A stretch of 64,000 bases of DNA from Phycisphaeraceae bacterium (GCA_040222855.1 JAVKCD010000025.1:434001-498000); one strand, 5' to 3'. Positions 1 to 9,580 are shown, numbered from the stretch's first letter. A program made the numbers and translations. Notes: generated from the sequence alone by a model not told the origin.

Positions 1-2
1 CG

Positions 3-2684
3 GATGCGGTGGCGGAATCGGATGTTGTTTATGTGCCTGCTGGAACGAGTTCGGCGACGATTGGCAATAAGCTCAATGACATCACGTTGGGTCTGGTAAC
101 GGAGTCTTTGGGGCTGTCGGACAACGTGGGTTTGGCTTCGACTGGCAGTACTACGCGGAGTGGTGACTCGATCACGGTGGTGGATGCTGCGCACCCGGTT
201 GTTGATGGTTTGGGGCTGGGTGAGATCGAGATCACGAATGGATCATCGTCGCTGGCGGCGCATACGGTGTCGGACACGTCGGACGCTGAGGTGGTGGCGA
301 CTGCGGGGTCGGATGGGGCGTTGTTGGTGCTGGAGACGGCGGGTATTCGAGATGACAGTTCGGTGACGCCAGCGCGGCGGGTGGTGCTGCCTTGGGGCGG
401 GTCATCGTTTGACTTTGCGAATCTGAATGATGCGGGTCGTGATTTGCTGGTGAACTCGTTGATGTGGTCGGCATCGGGAGGGTCGCGGATTGGGGATGCG
501 CGGCTGCTGGCGTTTTACAACTTTATTCAGGGTGATCCGATCGAGCCGCAGTTGCTGGTGCATTGGCCGTTGGATGATATTCCGCCTGGGGGTGGTGTTG
601 CGGTGTCTGATGATCTGAAGTTGTGGAACAACGCGAGGATCGATAGTTATCGATCGAGTGCCGGGGTGTATGGGGGACTTAATCAGGGCGAGGGGGCGTT
701 GATCACGACGAATACGACGGGGTCGAACAGTGTCGAGTCGTCGGGCGGGACGTTTGGGGGCACCTTGCTGCTGGGGCCGGGGGCGGACGAGGGGGTGGTG
801 ATGAACCTGACGAGTGGTGCGGCGGTGACGGGTGGTGTTGATCTGCAGATTACGGCCACGGATGTCTCAGCGCCTGCCCCGCCGGCGGGGATGCCGGGTT
901 CGACGGGTAGCAGGACGGATAACGGTGGGGTGATGGTGTTGGGGAGTGATGGTATATCGACGGACTTTCATTTTGATGACTGGACGATCAACAACAACAC
1001 GGAGGTGATGATTCGGGGTGATGTGCGGATTCAGGTATCGGGTGATTTTCGGATCAATAACGGTGAGGTCTTGCTCGCGTCGGGAGCGACGTTGTTGTTG
1101 CATGTCGAGCGTGAGATCACGCTGGACAACGGCAGTTCGATCAACCCGTACTCGACGCGGGCGGCTGACTTGGTGCTGGAGTTGGCTAGTGCAGGGGAGA
1201 AGCTGACTCTCAATGGGGGTGTTATCGCGGGGCGGGTTCATGTGGCGGATGACATCGACATTAATAGCGGTGGCGCGATTTACGGGTCGTTGATCTCCGG
1301 GAATGATCTGGTGATTCAGGACGGGTCGTTTCATGTTGATCTGGATTTGCCGGGCGTGCATACGAATAACCCGGGCTTTGCTGTGGTCGAGTTGCGGGCG
1401 GGTCACGGGGGATCGACTCAAGGTGGGGTGGTCGCGCCAGCGGCTGGTTATGGTGACGGTGGTACGTCGTTTTGGTTTGATGGGGTGGACGACTTTGTTG
1501 AAGTCCCGCATCATCCGGATTTTAAGATTGAGCGTGGGACGGTGAGTTTCTGGTTTCGGCCGGAGCGTCTGAGTGGGAAGCAGGGGCTGGTTTCCAAGGA
1601 TTCGAGTGGTTATGACCAGGGTGGGCATCTGGATCTTCATCTGGATGGGAGCACGTTGAAAGTGGTTCTTGGGAGCAAGAACTCGACGAAGACGCTGACG
1701 GCTTCGGGTGTGAGTGTTGATACGTGGCATCATGGTGCGTTGGTGTTTGGTTCGGGCGGGACGAGGCTGTATCTGGATGGTGTGCTCAGAGACTCGGAGG
1801 CTTACTCGGGAGGTCTGGGTGGTAGCTCGGGGGGGACGGGTAACGAGGAGCCGTGGACGTTTGGTGTTGCGCAGCAGTCTTCCGGGAATCAGACGACGGG
1901 CGGGTGGAACTGGCCGTTTCAGGGTCGTATTGATGACATTCGGATGTACAGCACGCGGCTGAGTGAGACGCAGTTGGCGGAGTTGATGTCGGGTACGACG
2001 CCTTCGGCGGAGGCGGACCCGACGTTGGTGGAGGATCGGTCGGGGTATGGGATTCCGGCGCATCTGTTTATCAAGGACCTGGATCGGGTGGATTGGATTC
2101 CGGGGGGTGGTGTGCATATCACGAACAGCACGTCGATCGAGTCGCCGAATGTGATCACGAAGGTTTCGGATGCGGTGAATGCGGCGGGCTCGTTTTCGCT
2201 GGTGATCGATTACGAGCCGGGGAGTATTACGAAGAATGGCGACCAGGACCTAGTGAGCTATCAATCGTTTGCGGGGGCGGCGAATCAGGAGAATGTCGAG
2301 ATTGAGCAGCGGAAGACGAAGTACAACGTGAAGACCCGGCGGGCGGGGGGGTATAAGCAGGTGCAGACGACGAACATCGTGACGGGTGGTCGTCAGGTGC
2401 TGGTGGTGACTCATGACGGTGTGGATCTGAAGTTTTATGTGGATGGGGGGTTGCAGTTCACGACGTCCGGGGGCGGGGCGCCATCGTGGTATGACCAAGG
2501 GGGGATTGGGCTTGGGGCGGAGGCTTACAAGTACAACGAGCCGTTTACGGGGAGGCTGTATCGGGTGGCGTTTTATGATGGGGCGCTGAGTGAGGCGGAG
2601 GTGCAGAATAACTACGCGGAGCCGACCTTCGAGGCGGGGGAGGGGATGATGCCAGCGCGGTGGGACTGGGACGAGTTGGATTAG
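3..2684 (+). CDS. LamG-domain surface protein, 5'-truncated by window edge
   Basis: The reading frame is already open at the first bases, so the N-terminus and any signal peptide lie outside the window; no start codon can be assigned. The middle (about nt 950-1350) is a run of short beta-strand-like repeats rich in Asn, Gly and Asp, resembling the polymer-forming or DUF7305 segments of pilus-associated adhesins. Two concanavalin-like LamG modules follow, at about nt 1440-1990 (motif FDGVDDFVEVPHH, then SFWFRP) and about nt 2180-2640 (motif RLYRVAFYDGALSEAEV). LamG modules usually bind carbohydrate or protein ligands outside the cell. No C-terminal anchor is visible; the protein ends WDWDELD. 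Codons are strongly G-rich at third positions. The fold assignment is firm; the adhesin or secreted-matrix role is inference. Confidence 0.85.
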   Translation, partial: DAVAESDVVYVPAGTSSATIGNKLNDITLGLVTESLGLSDNVGLASTGSTTRSGDSITVVDAAHPVVDGLGLGEIEITNGSSSLAAHTVSDTSDAEVVATAGSDGALLVLETAGIRDDSSVTPARRVVLPWGGSSFDFANLNDAGRDLLVNSLMWSASGGSRIGDARLLAFYNFIQGDPIEPQLLVHWPLDDIPPGGGVAVSDDLKLWNNARIDSYRSSAGVYGGLNQGEGALITTNTTGSNSVESSGGTFGGTLLLGPGADEGVVMNLTSGAAVTGGVDLQITATDVSAPAPPAGMPGSTGSRTDNGGVMVLGSDGISTDFHFDDWTINNNTEVMIRGDVRIQVSGDFRINNGEVLLASGATLLLHVEREITLDNGSSINPYSTRAADLVLELASAGEKLTLNGGVIAGRVHVADDIDINSGGAIYGSLISGNDLVIQDGSFHVDLDLPGVHTNNPGFAVVELRAGHGGSTQGGVVAPAAGYGDGGTSFWFDGVDDFVEVPHHPDFKIERGTVSFWFRPERLSGKQGLVSKDSSGYDQGGHLDLHLDGSTLKVVLGSKNSTKTLTASGVSVDTWHHGALVFGSGGTRLYLDGVLRDSEAYSGGLGGSSGGTGNEEPWTFGVAQQSSGNQTTGGWNWPFQGRIDDIRMYSTRLSETQLAELMSGTTPSAEADPTLVEDRSGYGIPAHLFIKDLDRVDWIPGGGVHITNSTSIESPNVITKVSDAVNAAGSFSLVIDYEPGSITKNGDQDLVSYQSFAGAANQENVEIEQRKTKYNVKTRRAGGYKQVQTTNIVTGGRQVLVVTHDGVDLKFYVDGGLQFTTSGGGAPSWYDQGGIGLGAEAYKYNEPFTGRLYRVAFYDGALSEAEVQNNYAEPTFEAGEGMMPARWDWDELD

Positions 2685-2686
2685 AG

Positions 2687-2720
2687 CCCTGCTTCGCTCG
2701 CTGGCGTGAGCTTCGCAGGG
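2687..2720. terminator. Imperfect hairpin just after the LamG gene stop
   Basis: An inverted repeat with 13-nt arms at 2687-2699 and 2708-2720 begins two bases after the stop codon. The outer six bases (CCCTGC / GCAGGG) and the inner four pair, with a three-base internal mismatch. No clear T-run follows, so termination is possible but not demonstrated. Confidence 0.3.
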
Positions 2721-2809
2721 GAAGTCATGAATTTTTCGCGCTTTCGGCGATAGAAATTGTGTCACCCGGCGCTGAAGCGCATCGTGTGCGACAGCGTGCG
2801 GGGATGTGC

Positions 2810-2829
2810 CCCCCGACTTCCGTCGGGGG
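2810..2829. terminator. GC-rich hairpin downstream of ndk
   Basis: An 8-bp perfect stem (CCCCCGAC at 2810-2817, GTCGGGGG at 2822-2829) encloses a TTCC loop. It lies 28 nt beyond the ndk stop on the minus strand. It lacks a T-tract on either strand, so it could be a transcript-end stabiliser or a repetitive palindromic unit rather than an intrinsic terminator. Confidence 0.35.
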
Positions 2830-2857
2830 CTCGTGGGGTCTTGGTTGTGTTGAGGGC

Positions 2858-3319
2858 TTAGAGGTCGGAGGGGTCGTAGACCCAGGTGTCGAGGGTTCGT
2901 GGTGTGGTGTCGAAGTCGTTGTCGGGGAACCAGAGTTTGAGTTCGCGTTGGGCGGATTCTGGGGCATCGGAGCCGTGGATGAGGTTGTATCCGCCTGACA
3001 TGCCGAAGTCGCCGCGGATGGTTCCGGGCTCGGCTTTCTGACCGTTGGTTGAGCCGATGAGTTTGCGGCAGACGGCGATGGCGTTGAAGCCTCGGATGGC
3101 GATGATGACGGAGGGGGATGAGGTGACGAAGCCGAGGAGGCCGTCGTAAAAGGGCTTGCCGGCGTGCTCGGCGTAGTGCTGTTCGGCGAGCTTGCGGGGG
3201 ATTTTCATCATTTTGAGGGCGACGAGGGAGAGGCCTTTTTTCTCGAAGCGGGCGAGGATTTCGCCTGCGAGACCGCGTTGGACAGCGTCGGGCTTGAGGA
3301 TGATGAGGGTGGTTTCCAT
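2858..3319 (-). CDS. ndk: Nucleoside diphosphate kinase
   Basis: Transfers the gamma phosphate of ATP to nucleoside diphosphates through a phospho-histidine intermediate in the cytoplasm. The 153-residue length fits the family (about 140-155). It opens with the usual ETTLIILKPDAVQRGL segment, and the active-site motif NLIHGSD places the catalytic histidine at about residue 115. The GTIRGDFG segment that contacts the nucleotide is intact. The ATG is preceded by TGGAG at normal spacing. The gene is transcribed alone, divergently from the 3D-domain gene, and faces the LamG gene. No abnormality is seen. Confidence 0.97.
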   Translation of the reverse strand: METTLIILKPDAVQRGLAGEILARFEKKGLSLVALKMMKIPRKLAEQHYAEHAGKPFYDGLLGFVTSSPSVIIAIRGFNAIAVCRKLIGSTNGQKAEPGTIRGDFGMSGGYNLIHGSDAPESAQRELKLWFPDNDFDTTPRTLDTWVYDPSDL

Positions 3320-3588
3320 GGCAGGCTCCAGGTGTTGATTTGCGGGGTTCAGCTTGCGGAAGTCCGGGCTGGACAGGGTGTTATCGCCGAGACGGGGCTT
3401 GTCCGCAAGCGGCGGGTGAGGGCTAGCCGGTCAATATTGTGGTGAAAAGGGCGTAACGGATGTAGGGGCTGGTTAAGTCGGGTTGAGTTTAATCCGAGGA
3501 AGCTTTGGGGCGCATGGTCCGTGCGGACGTGTGAGTAGTTGGCAAGGTTGACCAGGAAACCCGGCATGAATCCCGTTCTGAGGCTACA

Positions 3589-4323
3589 ATGACAGATCAC
3601 TTTAAGGCCATGCACCCGGAACCTGCGACCATGGTTACGCCTGTCTCTCAATCAACCCAGCCGGATTCGGCGAAGCTAAATCGTCTGCGCCGTCGTATCC
3701 GTCGGACCTGGCGCGTGGTTAGCGTATTCGGTATAGCAGTTATCGGCATGCTGATGGGTTCGGCTGCAGCGGTTTTGGTTCATGCGCCGTCATCTGCGGG
3801 GAGTCTGACCTTGTTGGCGATCGATTCGTCATCAGCGGCGGCGCAGCGTGAGGCTGGGGAGGAAGTCACGGCAGCGGACGTGGATTTCGAGGCTCAGTTG
3901 CAGCCTGCAGACCATGAGGAGCGGATTGTTTTTGATGGTCGTCCGTTGCAGTTGCTTGGTGAGATTGAGATGACGGTCACGGCGTATAGCCCTGATGAGC
4001 GTTCGTGTGGTCCTTGGAATGATGGGTTTACGGCTTCGGGTTACAGCGTGTGGACCAATGGGATGCGGCTGGTAGCGGCGGATACGCGATTGCTGCCTTT
4101 TGGGACGGTGCTGACGGTGGATGGCTACAACGAGGGTTCGCCGGTGCAGGTTCTGGATCGTGGTGGGGCGATCAAGGGTAAGCGACTGGATGTTCTTTTT
4201 GCCACGCATGAGGCGGCTCGTGAGTGGGGCGTTAAGAAGATTCGGGTGAAGGTTTGGGGTTATAGCGATCAGGCCTCAGCGGCCCTGCCGAGTGCGTTGG
4301 AACTCATTCGCACGGGTGGTTGA
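3589..4323 (+). CDS. Membrane-anchored 3D-domain protein
   Basis: A 244-residue protein with a basic cytoplasmic N-terminus (RRRIRR), one membrane segment at about residues 42-64, a linker, and a C-terminal 3D domain at about 126-223. The three aspartates that name the domain are visible in AADTRLLPFGT (Asp165), VLDRGG (Asp190) and KRLDVLF (Asp201). In MltA and related proteins this double-psi barrel is linked to peptidoglycan cleavage, so an extracytoplasmic wall-active role is likely but not proven. The ATG at 3589 has TGAGG five bases upstream; two later in-frame ATGs lack such a site. The next gene, an RND adaptor, starts about 70 nt downstream; a functional link is not evident. Confidence 0.85.
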   Translation: MTDHFKAMHPEPATMVTPVSQSTQPDSAKLNRLRRRIRRTWRVVSVFGIAVIGMLMGSAAAVLVHAPSSAGSLTLLAIDSSSAAAQREAGEEVTAADVDFEAQLQPADHEERIVFDGRPLQLLGEIEMTVTAYSPDERSCGPWNDGFTASGYSVWTNGMRLVAADTRLLPFGTVLTVDGYNEGSPVQVLDRGGAIKGKRLDVLFATHEAAREWGVKKIRVKVWGYSDQASAALPSALELIRTGG

Positions 4324-4395
4324 CCCTCTACGTCACGATCTCTAGAGTGCTAGGGCTGATGGCATCGTCCATCGGTCCCGCCTGTGAGGTCGTTC

Positions 4396-5598
4396 GTGTC
4401 CACAAGTTCATCCAAACCCTGGGTTATCTGGCTGCCTGTTGTGTTGGTGGTGGCGGTGATTTCGTCAGGCGCTATGTGGTATGTGATGCGGCCGCCTGCG
4501 GAGGTTGGTGGTCCTGAGGGTGCGGGTGGCATGCCTGAGATGATGGGGCCTCCGCCAGCGAGTGTGTTGTCTGCGGTTGTGCGGCAGGAATCGTTAAGCC
4601 AGGTGCAACGGATTACGGGTCGGTTACGCGAGGTGAGGCGGGCGCGGGTGGCGAGTGAGGTTGAGGGGAAGATTTTAGAGTTACCGGTTGAGGTTGGTGA
4701 CAGGGTGGTCGCTGGCGAGACGTTGTTGGCGCGGGTGGATGGGGTGTGGGCTGATCTGGATTTGGAGTCGGCTGAGGCGGAGGTGGCTTCGATCATGGCG
4801 ACGCTGAATCAGTCGCGGCGTGATCTGGAGCAGTTGATTCAGCTGGAGAAGACGCGGTCGGCGGTGGTGAAAGAGGTCGAGGATCAGCGCTCGGATGTTG
4901 AGGCATTGGAGGCAGCGCTACAGGCGGCCAAGGCGAGGCGGGCGCGGATGGCGCAGTCGGTCGAGCGGCTGGAGGTGTTGGCGCCTTTTGATGGCCGGGT
5001 GACGGCGAAGTATGCGGAGGTTGGGGAGTGGGCGGAGTTGGGGTCCGAGCTTGTCGAGATCGTATCGGTTGGGTCGATCGATGCGGTGGTGGATGTGCCT
5101 GAGGGGTTGGTGAACGGGCTTGAGATGGGTGGTGTGATCGAGGTGGAGATTGAGTCGACGAGTGAGGTGGTTGAGGGCCGGTTGGTGGCGGTCTCGCCGG
5201 ATGCGATGAATGCGGCGCGGACGTTTCCGGCGAAGATTCGGCTGGATGATGGGGGCGGACGGTTGCTGGCTGGTATGAGTGTGCGGGCGCGGGTACCGGT
5301 GGGGTCGCGGGAACCGGTGTTGCTGGTATCTCGTGATGCGGTGCAGTTTGGGTCGGGGACGCCAACGGTCTGGGTGGCAGCTGAGATGCCGGATCAATCG
5401 ATGCCTGCGGCGATGCCTGTGATCGTGCAGGTGTTGTTCCCGACGGGGGCTGACTATGCGGTGCGGGCGGCCCCCGGTGGTCCTGCGGGGATGCCGCCTA
5501 TGCTGTTTGAGGGTGCTCAGGTGGTTGTGCAGGGAGCGGAGTGGTTGTTTCCCACGCGTCCTTTGATGATTCAGCCGGCACCGACGGTGGCGCGTTAG
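4396..5598 (+). CDS. RND efflux periplasmic adaptor (HlyD/AcrA family)
   Basis: Membrane-fusion subunit expected to join the RND pump encoded immediately downstream to an outer-membrane channel; no TolC-like gene is in the window. It has an N-terminal membrane anchor (about residues 9-30), a Gly/Met/Pro-rich linker, a biotinyl-lipoyl half motif near 87-118 (VEGKILELPVEVGDRV), a coiled-coil hairpin near 120-190 and the second half (LAPFDGRVTAKYAEVGEW) near 198-215, followed by a beta-barrel. I chose the GTG at 4396 because GAGG sits six bases before it; an in-frame GTG at 4384 has no ribosome site. The stop is 17 bp before the permease start, so the two form an operon. Substrate unknown. Confidence 0.93.
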   Translation: MSTSSSKPWVIWLPVVLVVAVISSGAMWYVMRPPAEVGGPEGAGGMPEMMGPPPASVLSAVVRQESLSQVQRITGRLREVRRARVASEVEGKILELPVEVGDRVVAGETLLARVDGVWADLDLESAEAEVASIMATLNQSRRDLEQLIQLEKTRSAVVKEVEDQRSDVEALEAALQAAKARRARMAQSVERLEVLAPFDGRVTAKYAEVGEWAELGSELVEIVSVGSIDAVVDVPEGLVNGLEMGGVIEVEIESTSEVVEGRLVAVSPDAMNAARTFPAKIRLDDGGGRLLAGMSVRARVPVGSREPVLLVSRDAVQFGSGTPTVWVAAEMPDQSMPAAMPVIVQVLFPTGADYAVRAAPGGPAGMPPMLFEGAQVVVQGAEWLFPTRPLMIQPAPTVAR

Positions 5599-5615
5599 GC
5601 GAGAGCGGAGACTTC

Positions 5616-8600
5616 GTGGACATTATCCGCTTTGCCGTTGACAACCCTGTGAAGATCACTGTGGGTGTGATTTTGTTGGTGTTGTTTGGTTGGGTATCGC
5701 TGATCAATACGCCGGTGCAGCTCACGCCGAATGTTGATCCGACGATTATTACGGTGAATACGGAGTGGACGGGGCGGAGTCCTGAGGAGATTGAGCGGGA
5801 GATCATTGAGCCGCAGGAGGATGTTCTCAAGAACGTTGACAACCTGATTGCGATGACGGCGACGGCGAACCAGGGGTCTGCGGAGATTGAGCTTGAGTTT
5901 CTGGTGGGGACGGATCTGGATGCGGCGCGTCTTGAGGTTTCTGACAGTCTTCGGGAGGTGCCGGAATATCCGGATGATGCGGAGGAGCCGGTGGTGACGA
6001 CGGGGGAGGCGGGCGCAGGGAGTCCGATTGCGTGGTTGCTGCTGGAGGATCGGGCGGGGCGTTTTGATATTCAGAAGTTGGGTGATCAGATCGAGGAGCG
6101 AGTCAAGCCGTTTCTGGAGCGGGTCCCGGGTGTGAGCGAGGTGCGGGTTTATGGGGGTCGTGACCGAGAGGTGCATCTTGAGTTTGATCCGTACAAGATT
6201 GCGCAGCGTCGGGTGACGGTGGATCAGCTTCGTGATGCGTTGCTGCGGGAGAATACGAATATCTCGGCTGGGGATATGCGGGAGGGTCAGTATGCGACGG
6301 TGATTCGGACGGTGGGTCAGTACGAGAATCTCGATCAGATTCGGGATACGGTGGTGACGGCGGATGCGGAGGGCGGGCCGATCCGGATTCGTGATCTGGC
6401 GACGGTGTCGCAGGGGTTTGCGGAGCGGCGGAGCTTTGTGCGTTCGCGGGGTCAGGTGTCGATTGCGCTGCCGGTGTATCGGGAGCCGGGTGCGAACGTG
6501 ATCACGGTGATGGAGGGGGTGGACGAGCGGCTGGTGGAAGTCAATGAGGTGGTGCTGCCGCAGATGGCGTTGATTGCGCAGCGTGATCTGGGGTTGGCGG
6601 AGGCGCCGGACCTGTACATCCGGAAGGTTTATGACGAGACGGGTTATATCTATGACGCGCTGGGGTTGGTGCAGAGCAATCTGTTTATTGGTGGGTCGCT
6701 GGCGATTGTGGGGTTGTTGTTCTTCTTGCGTAGCGTGCGGCCGGTGATCGTGGTGGCGATCTCGATCCCGATTTCGGTGATTGGGACGTTTGTGGTGATG
6801 TATGCGGCGGGGCGGAATGTGAATGTTATTTCGCTGGCGGGGCTGGCGTTTGCGGTGGGGATGGTGGTGGACAACGCGATCGTGGTGCTGGAGAACATTG
6901 ACCGGCATCTGTCGATGGGCAAGAAGCCGATGGTGGCGGCTTATGACGGGGGCAAGGAGGTGTGGGGGGCGATTCTGGCCTCGACGCTGACGACGCTGGC
7001 GGTGTTCGTGCCGGTGCTGACGATTCAGGAGGAGGCGGGGCAGTTGTTCCGGGATATCGCGCTGGCGGTCTGTGCGTCGGTGACGTTGTCGCTGATCGTG
7101 GCGATCACGGTGATCCCGACGATCTCGGCGCGTCTGCTTAAGACTCGGGGGAAGCGGGATCGTGATGAGGCGAGGCGGCCGTCGGTGTTGTCGCGGGTGG
7201 GCGGTGCGATTTCGGGTGGGTTTGCGGGTTTTATTCATTCGATGCTGGAGCCGGGGCCGGTGGGTGTTTTGGGTCGTTTGTTGGTGGTGGGGTGCTTCTT
7301 TACGGTGTCGGTAGCTGGTGCGTTGGCGTTGATGCCGCCTACGGATTATCTGCCGCGGGGGAACCAGAATCTGGTGTTTGGGATTCTGATTGTTCCGCCT
7401 GGGTTGGACATTTCGGCATCGGAAGAGATTGCGCTGCGGGTGGAGTCGAAGCTGCGTCCTTACTGGGAGGCGACGGATTACGGTGATCTGGAGGGTGTTG
7501 AGCCGTTGATTCATCCGTTTACGGGCCAGCCGGTGGAGGGTGCGCCGCCGCTGGAGAACTACTTTTTTGTGACGTTCTTTGGCGGGGTGTTCAACGGGGC
7601 GACGAGTGTTGACAAGAACAATGTTGAGACGATCGCGCCGCTGCTGTCTTCGGCAACGACCAGTACGTGGGGGATGGGTTTTGCACAGCAGACATCCTTG
7701 TTTGGGCGCGGTGCGGCGGGGTCGCGGTCGATTGATATTGATATTTCGGGTGAGACGTTGGAGACGGTTCGAGCGGCGGGTTCGGCGATTCAGGGCGGGG
7801 TGATGGGGAAGTATGGGCCGATGGCGGTCCAGCCCAGTCCGACAAACTTTGACAAGCCTGCGCGTGAGATCCGGTTTGAGATTGACCGGGTGAAGGCGGC
7901 GGAGTTGGGGATTGATGTTCGGGCGTTGGGCGATGCGGTGGCTGCCCTGGTTGATGGTGTCGTGGTGGGTGATTTTCGGGTTGCGGGTGAGATGATCGAC
8001 CTGCGGGCTCAGGCGGATGGTGGTTTGGCGGGTCAGCCGGAGCGGATTGCGGAGTTGCCCTTGGCGTATCGGACGCCTGGCGGTGAGGTGGGTGTGGTTC
8101 CGGTGTCGAGTGTGGCGCGGTTCAGTTATGCGCAGGCTCCTCAGCAGATTCTGCGGCTGGAGGAGCAGCGAGCGGTGACGTTGTCGGTGACACCCCCTGA
8201 TGAGGTTCCGCTGGAGTCGGCGACGGCAGAGCTGCGTGCGATGATTGATGGCATGCGGGCTCAGGGACAGATTTCGCAGGACATTACGGTTGCGTTGACG
8301 GGATCGGCGACGAAGCTGGAGCAGGTTCGCGAGGCGTTGCTGGGGCACTGGGCGGGTTGGACGATGGAGACGGTGCGGTCGCTGGGATTGAGCCGGATGT
8401 TCCTGGCGGTGCTGGTGGTGTACCTGCTCATGGCGGCATTGTTTGAGAGTTATTTTTATCCGTTGGTGGTGATGATCACGGTGCCGTTGGCGACGTTGGG
8501 TGGTTTTATTGGTCTGGCGATCACGCACGCTTATGTGCCGGGGCAGTTGCTTGATGTGCTCACGATGTTGGGGTTTGTGATTCTGATCGGTGTGGTGGTG

Positions 8601-8954
8601 AACAACGCGATCCTGATTGTGCATCAGGCGCTGAACTTTATGCGCGGGGAGGCGGATACCGACACTGGCGAGCGGGGTCAGAAGCTGGCTGCGCGGGAAG
8701 CGATCCGGGAGTCGGTGCGAACGCGTTTCCGGCCGATCTTTATGACGACGACGACTTCGGTCTTCGGGATGCTGCCTTTGGTGCTGATGCCTGGGTCGGG
8801 GAGCGAGTTGTATCGAGGGCTTGGGAGTGTGGTGGTGGGTGGGTTGATTGTGGCAACGGTGTTCACGCTGGTGGTGGTGCCGTTGTTGCTGAGTCTGACG
8901 ATTGACCTGAAGCATCTGTTGGGGCTGGAGAAGGAAGGGCGGCTGGAGGCTTGA
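5616..8954 (+). CDS. RND efflux permease (AcrB-like)
   Basis: Inner-membrane proton-driven pump of about 1112 residues, close to the usual 1030-1100. The first helix follows the start, and both halves carry the duplicated membrane and porter domains. The TM4 proton-relay motif reads GMVVDNAIVVLENIDRH, with Asp-Asn where AcrB has Asp-Asp; this form is common in non-proteobacterial RND pumps. The counterpart in the second half is GVVVNNAILIVHQAL. The GTG at 5616 has GGAG five bases upstream; an upstream in-frame GTG at 5541 lies inside the adaptor gene and is unlikely. Substrate cannot be read from sequence. A full-length open frame runs antisense, which I regard as a by-product of G-rich codon use. 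Confidence 0.95.
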   Translation: MDIIRFAVDNPVKITVGVILLVLFGWVSLINTPVQLTPNVDPTIITVNTEWTGRSPEEIEREIIEPQEDVLKNVDNLIAMTATANQGSAEIELEFLVGTDLDAARLEVSDSLREVPEYPDDAEEPVVTTGEAGAGSPIAWLLLEDRAGRFDIQKLGDQIEERVKPFLERVPGVSEVRVYGGRDREVHLEFDPYKIAQRRVTVDQLRDALLRENTNISAGDMREGQYATVIRTVGQYENLDQIRDTVVTADAEGGPIRIRDLATVSQGFAERRSFVRSRGQVSIALPVYREPGANVITVMEGVDERLVEVNEVVLPQMALIAQRDLGLAEAPDLYIRKVYDETGYIYDALGLVQSNLFIGGSLAIVGLLFFLRSVRPVIVVAISIPISVIGTFVVMYAAGRNVNVISLAGLAFAVGMVVDNAIVVLENIDRHLSMGKKPMVAAYDGGKEVWGAILASTLTTLAVFVPVLTIQEEAGQLFRDIALAVCASVTLSLIVAITVIPTISARLLKTRGKRDRDEARRPSVLSRVGGAISGGFAGFIHSMLEPGPVGVLGRLLVVGCFFTVSVAGALALMPPTDYLPRGNQNLVFGILIVPPGLDISASEEIALRVESKLRPYWEATDYGDLEGVEPLIHPFTGQPVEGAPPLENYFFVTFFGGVFNGATSVDKNNVETIAPLLSSATTSTWGMGFAQQTSLFGRGAAGSRSIDIDISGETLETVRAAGSAIQGGVMGKYGPMAVQPSPTNFDKPAREIRFEIDRVKAAELGIDVRALGDAVAALVDGVVVGDFRVAGEMIDLRAQADGGLAGQPERIAELPLAYRTPGGEVGVVPVSSVARFSYAQAPQQILRLEEQRAVTLSVTPPDEVPLESATAELRAMIDGMRAQGQISQDITVALTGSATKLEQVREALLGHWAGWTMETVRSLGLSRMFLAVLVVYLLMAALFESYFYPLVVMITVPLATLGGFIGLAITHAYVPGQLLDVLTMLGFVILIGVVVNNAILIVHQALNFMRGEADTDTGERGQKLAAREAIRESVRTRFRPIFMTTTTSVFGMLPLVLMPGSGSELYRGLGSVVVGGLIVATVFTLVVVPLLLSLTIDLKHLLGLEKEGRLEA

Positions 8955-9079
8955 CCCTTCCAGGAACCTAACCGGATATCTTGCTGAGGATTGCATGGAG
9001 GCGGGGGCGTTACCCGATACAGGGGGTGAGAAGTTGGTTGCGATCTGCGACCGACGTGCCAGGTGAAAGGGCCCCGCCG

Positions 9080-9517
9080 ATGGTTGTTCGCGATTCCTCA
9101 GCCAGCTTGGAAGTCCCGGTTCTCAGCCGCGTCCGATATTTTGATGCGGTGGAGGCGAATCGTTCGCTGGTTTATGTCCGTCGTATTACGGAGGATATTT
9201 CATCGGCGTATGGTGAGGTGGTTCGGCTTCGGCTGAAGTTTGAGAGTGTGGGGCATCACGATCACGATGGCGTGCTGGAAGAGCAGTACAAGCGGGCGAT
9301 GGTGCGGTTGTCGGATCTGGTGGATGAGTTGCAGCTTGCGGGGGTTGAGCTACGGGATTTTGAGACGGGTGCGGTGGATTTTCCTGCGATGAGTGAAGAT
9401 GGTGAGATTTATCTTTGCTGGAAGATTGGTGAGTCAGCGGTGGAGAGCTGGCACGATGCGGAGAGCTCGTGTGACCAGCGGCGGCCGATCAGTGAGTTAC
9501 CGCGTCTGGTGGGATGA
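9080..9517 (+). CDS. DUF2203 family protein
   Basis: A 145-residue cytoplasmic protein. The N-terminal YFDAVEANRSLVYVRRI segment, the helix that follows, and the C-terminal LRDFETGAVDFPA and EIYLCWKIGE motifs match the DUF2203 family as I know it; no biochemical function is established. The ATG at 9080 is preceded by AGGTGAAAGG, which favours it over an upstream in-frame TTG at 8981. It follows the RND permease by about 125 bp and is closed by a strong terminator, so it is probably transcribed alone or as the tail of the pump operon. Confidence 0.85.
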   Translation: MVVRDSSASLEVPVLSRVRYFDAVEANRSLVYVRRITEDISSAYGEVVRLRLKFESVGHHDHDGVLEEQYKRAMVRLSDLVDELQLAGVELRDFETGAVDFPAMSEDGEIYLCWKIGESAVESWHDAESSCDQRRPISELPRLVG

Positions 9518-9548
9518 TCCGGAAGAGCTATAGATCAATCATCGAGTG

Positions 9549-9580
9549 ACCCCGGAGTCTTGCTCCGGGGTTGTTTATTG
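9549..9580 (+). terminator. Rho-independent terminator after the DUF2203 gene
   Basis: A 9-bp perfect stem (ACCCCGGAG at 9549-9557, CTCCGGGGT at 9563-9571) with a TCTTG loop is followed by TTGTTTATTG on the plus strand. No T-run follows on the minus strand, so it serves the rightward gene; it lies just beyond the end of the leftward glycosyltransferase gene. Confidence 0.8.

Noticed and set aside
867-2117. 416-codon antisense frame inside the LamG gene
   Set aside because: Arg/Pro-rich shadow product, typical of frames opposite G-rich coding sequence.
5595-8996. A 1133-codon open frame antisense to the RND permease gene
   Set aside because: The product is rich in Arg, His and Gln with no domain or membrane segment, and the frame mirrors G-biased codons of the real gene. 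It is a composition artefact.
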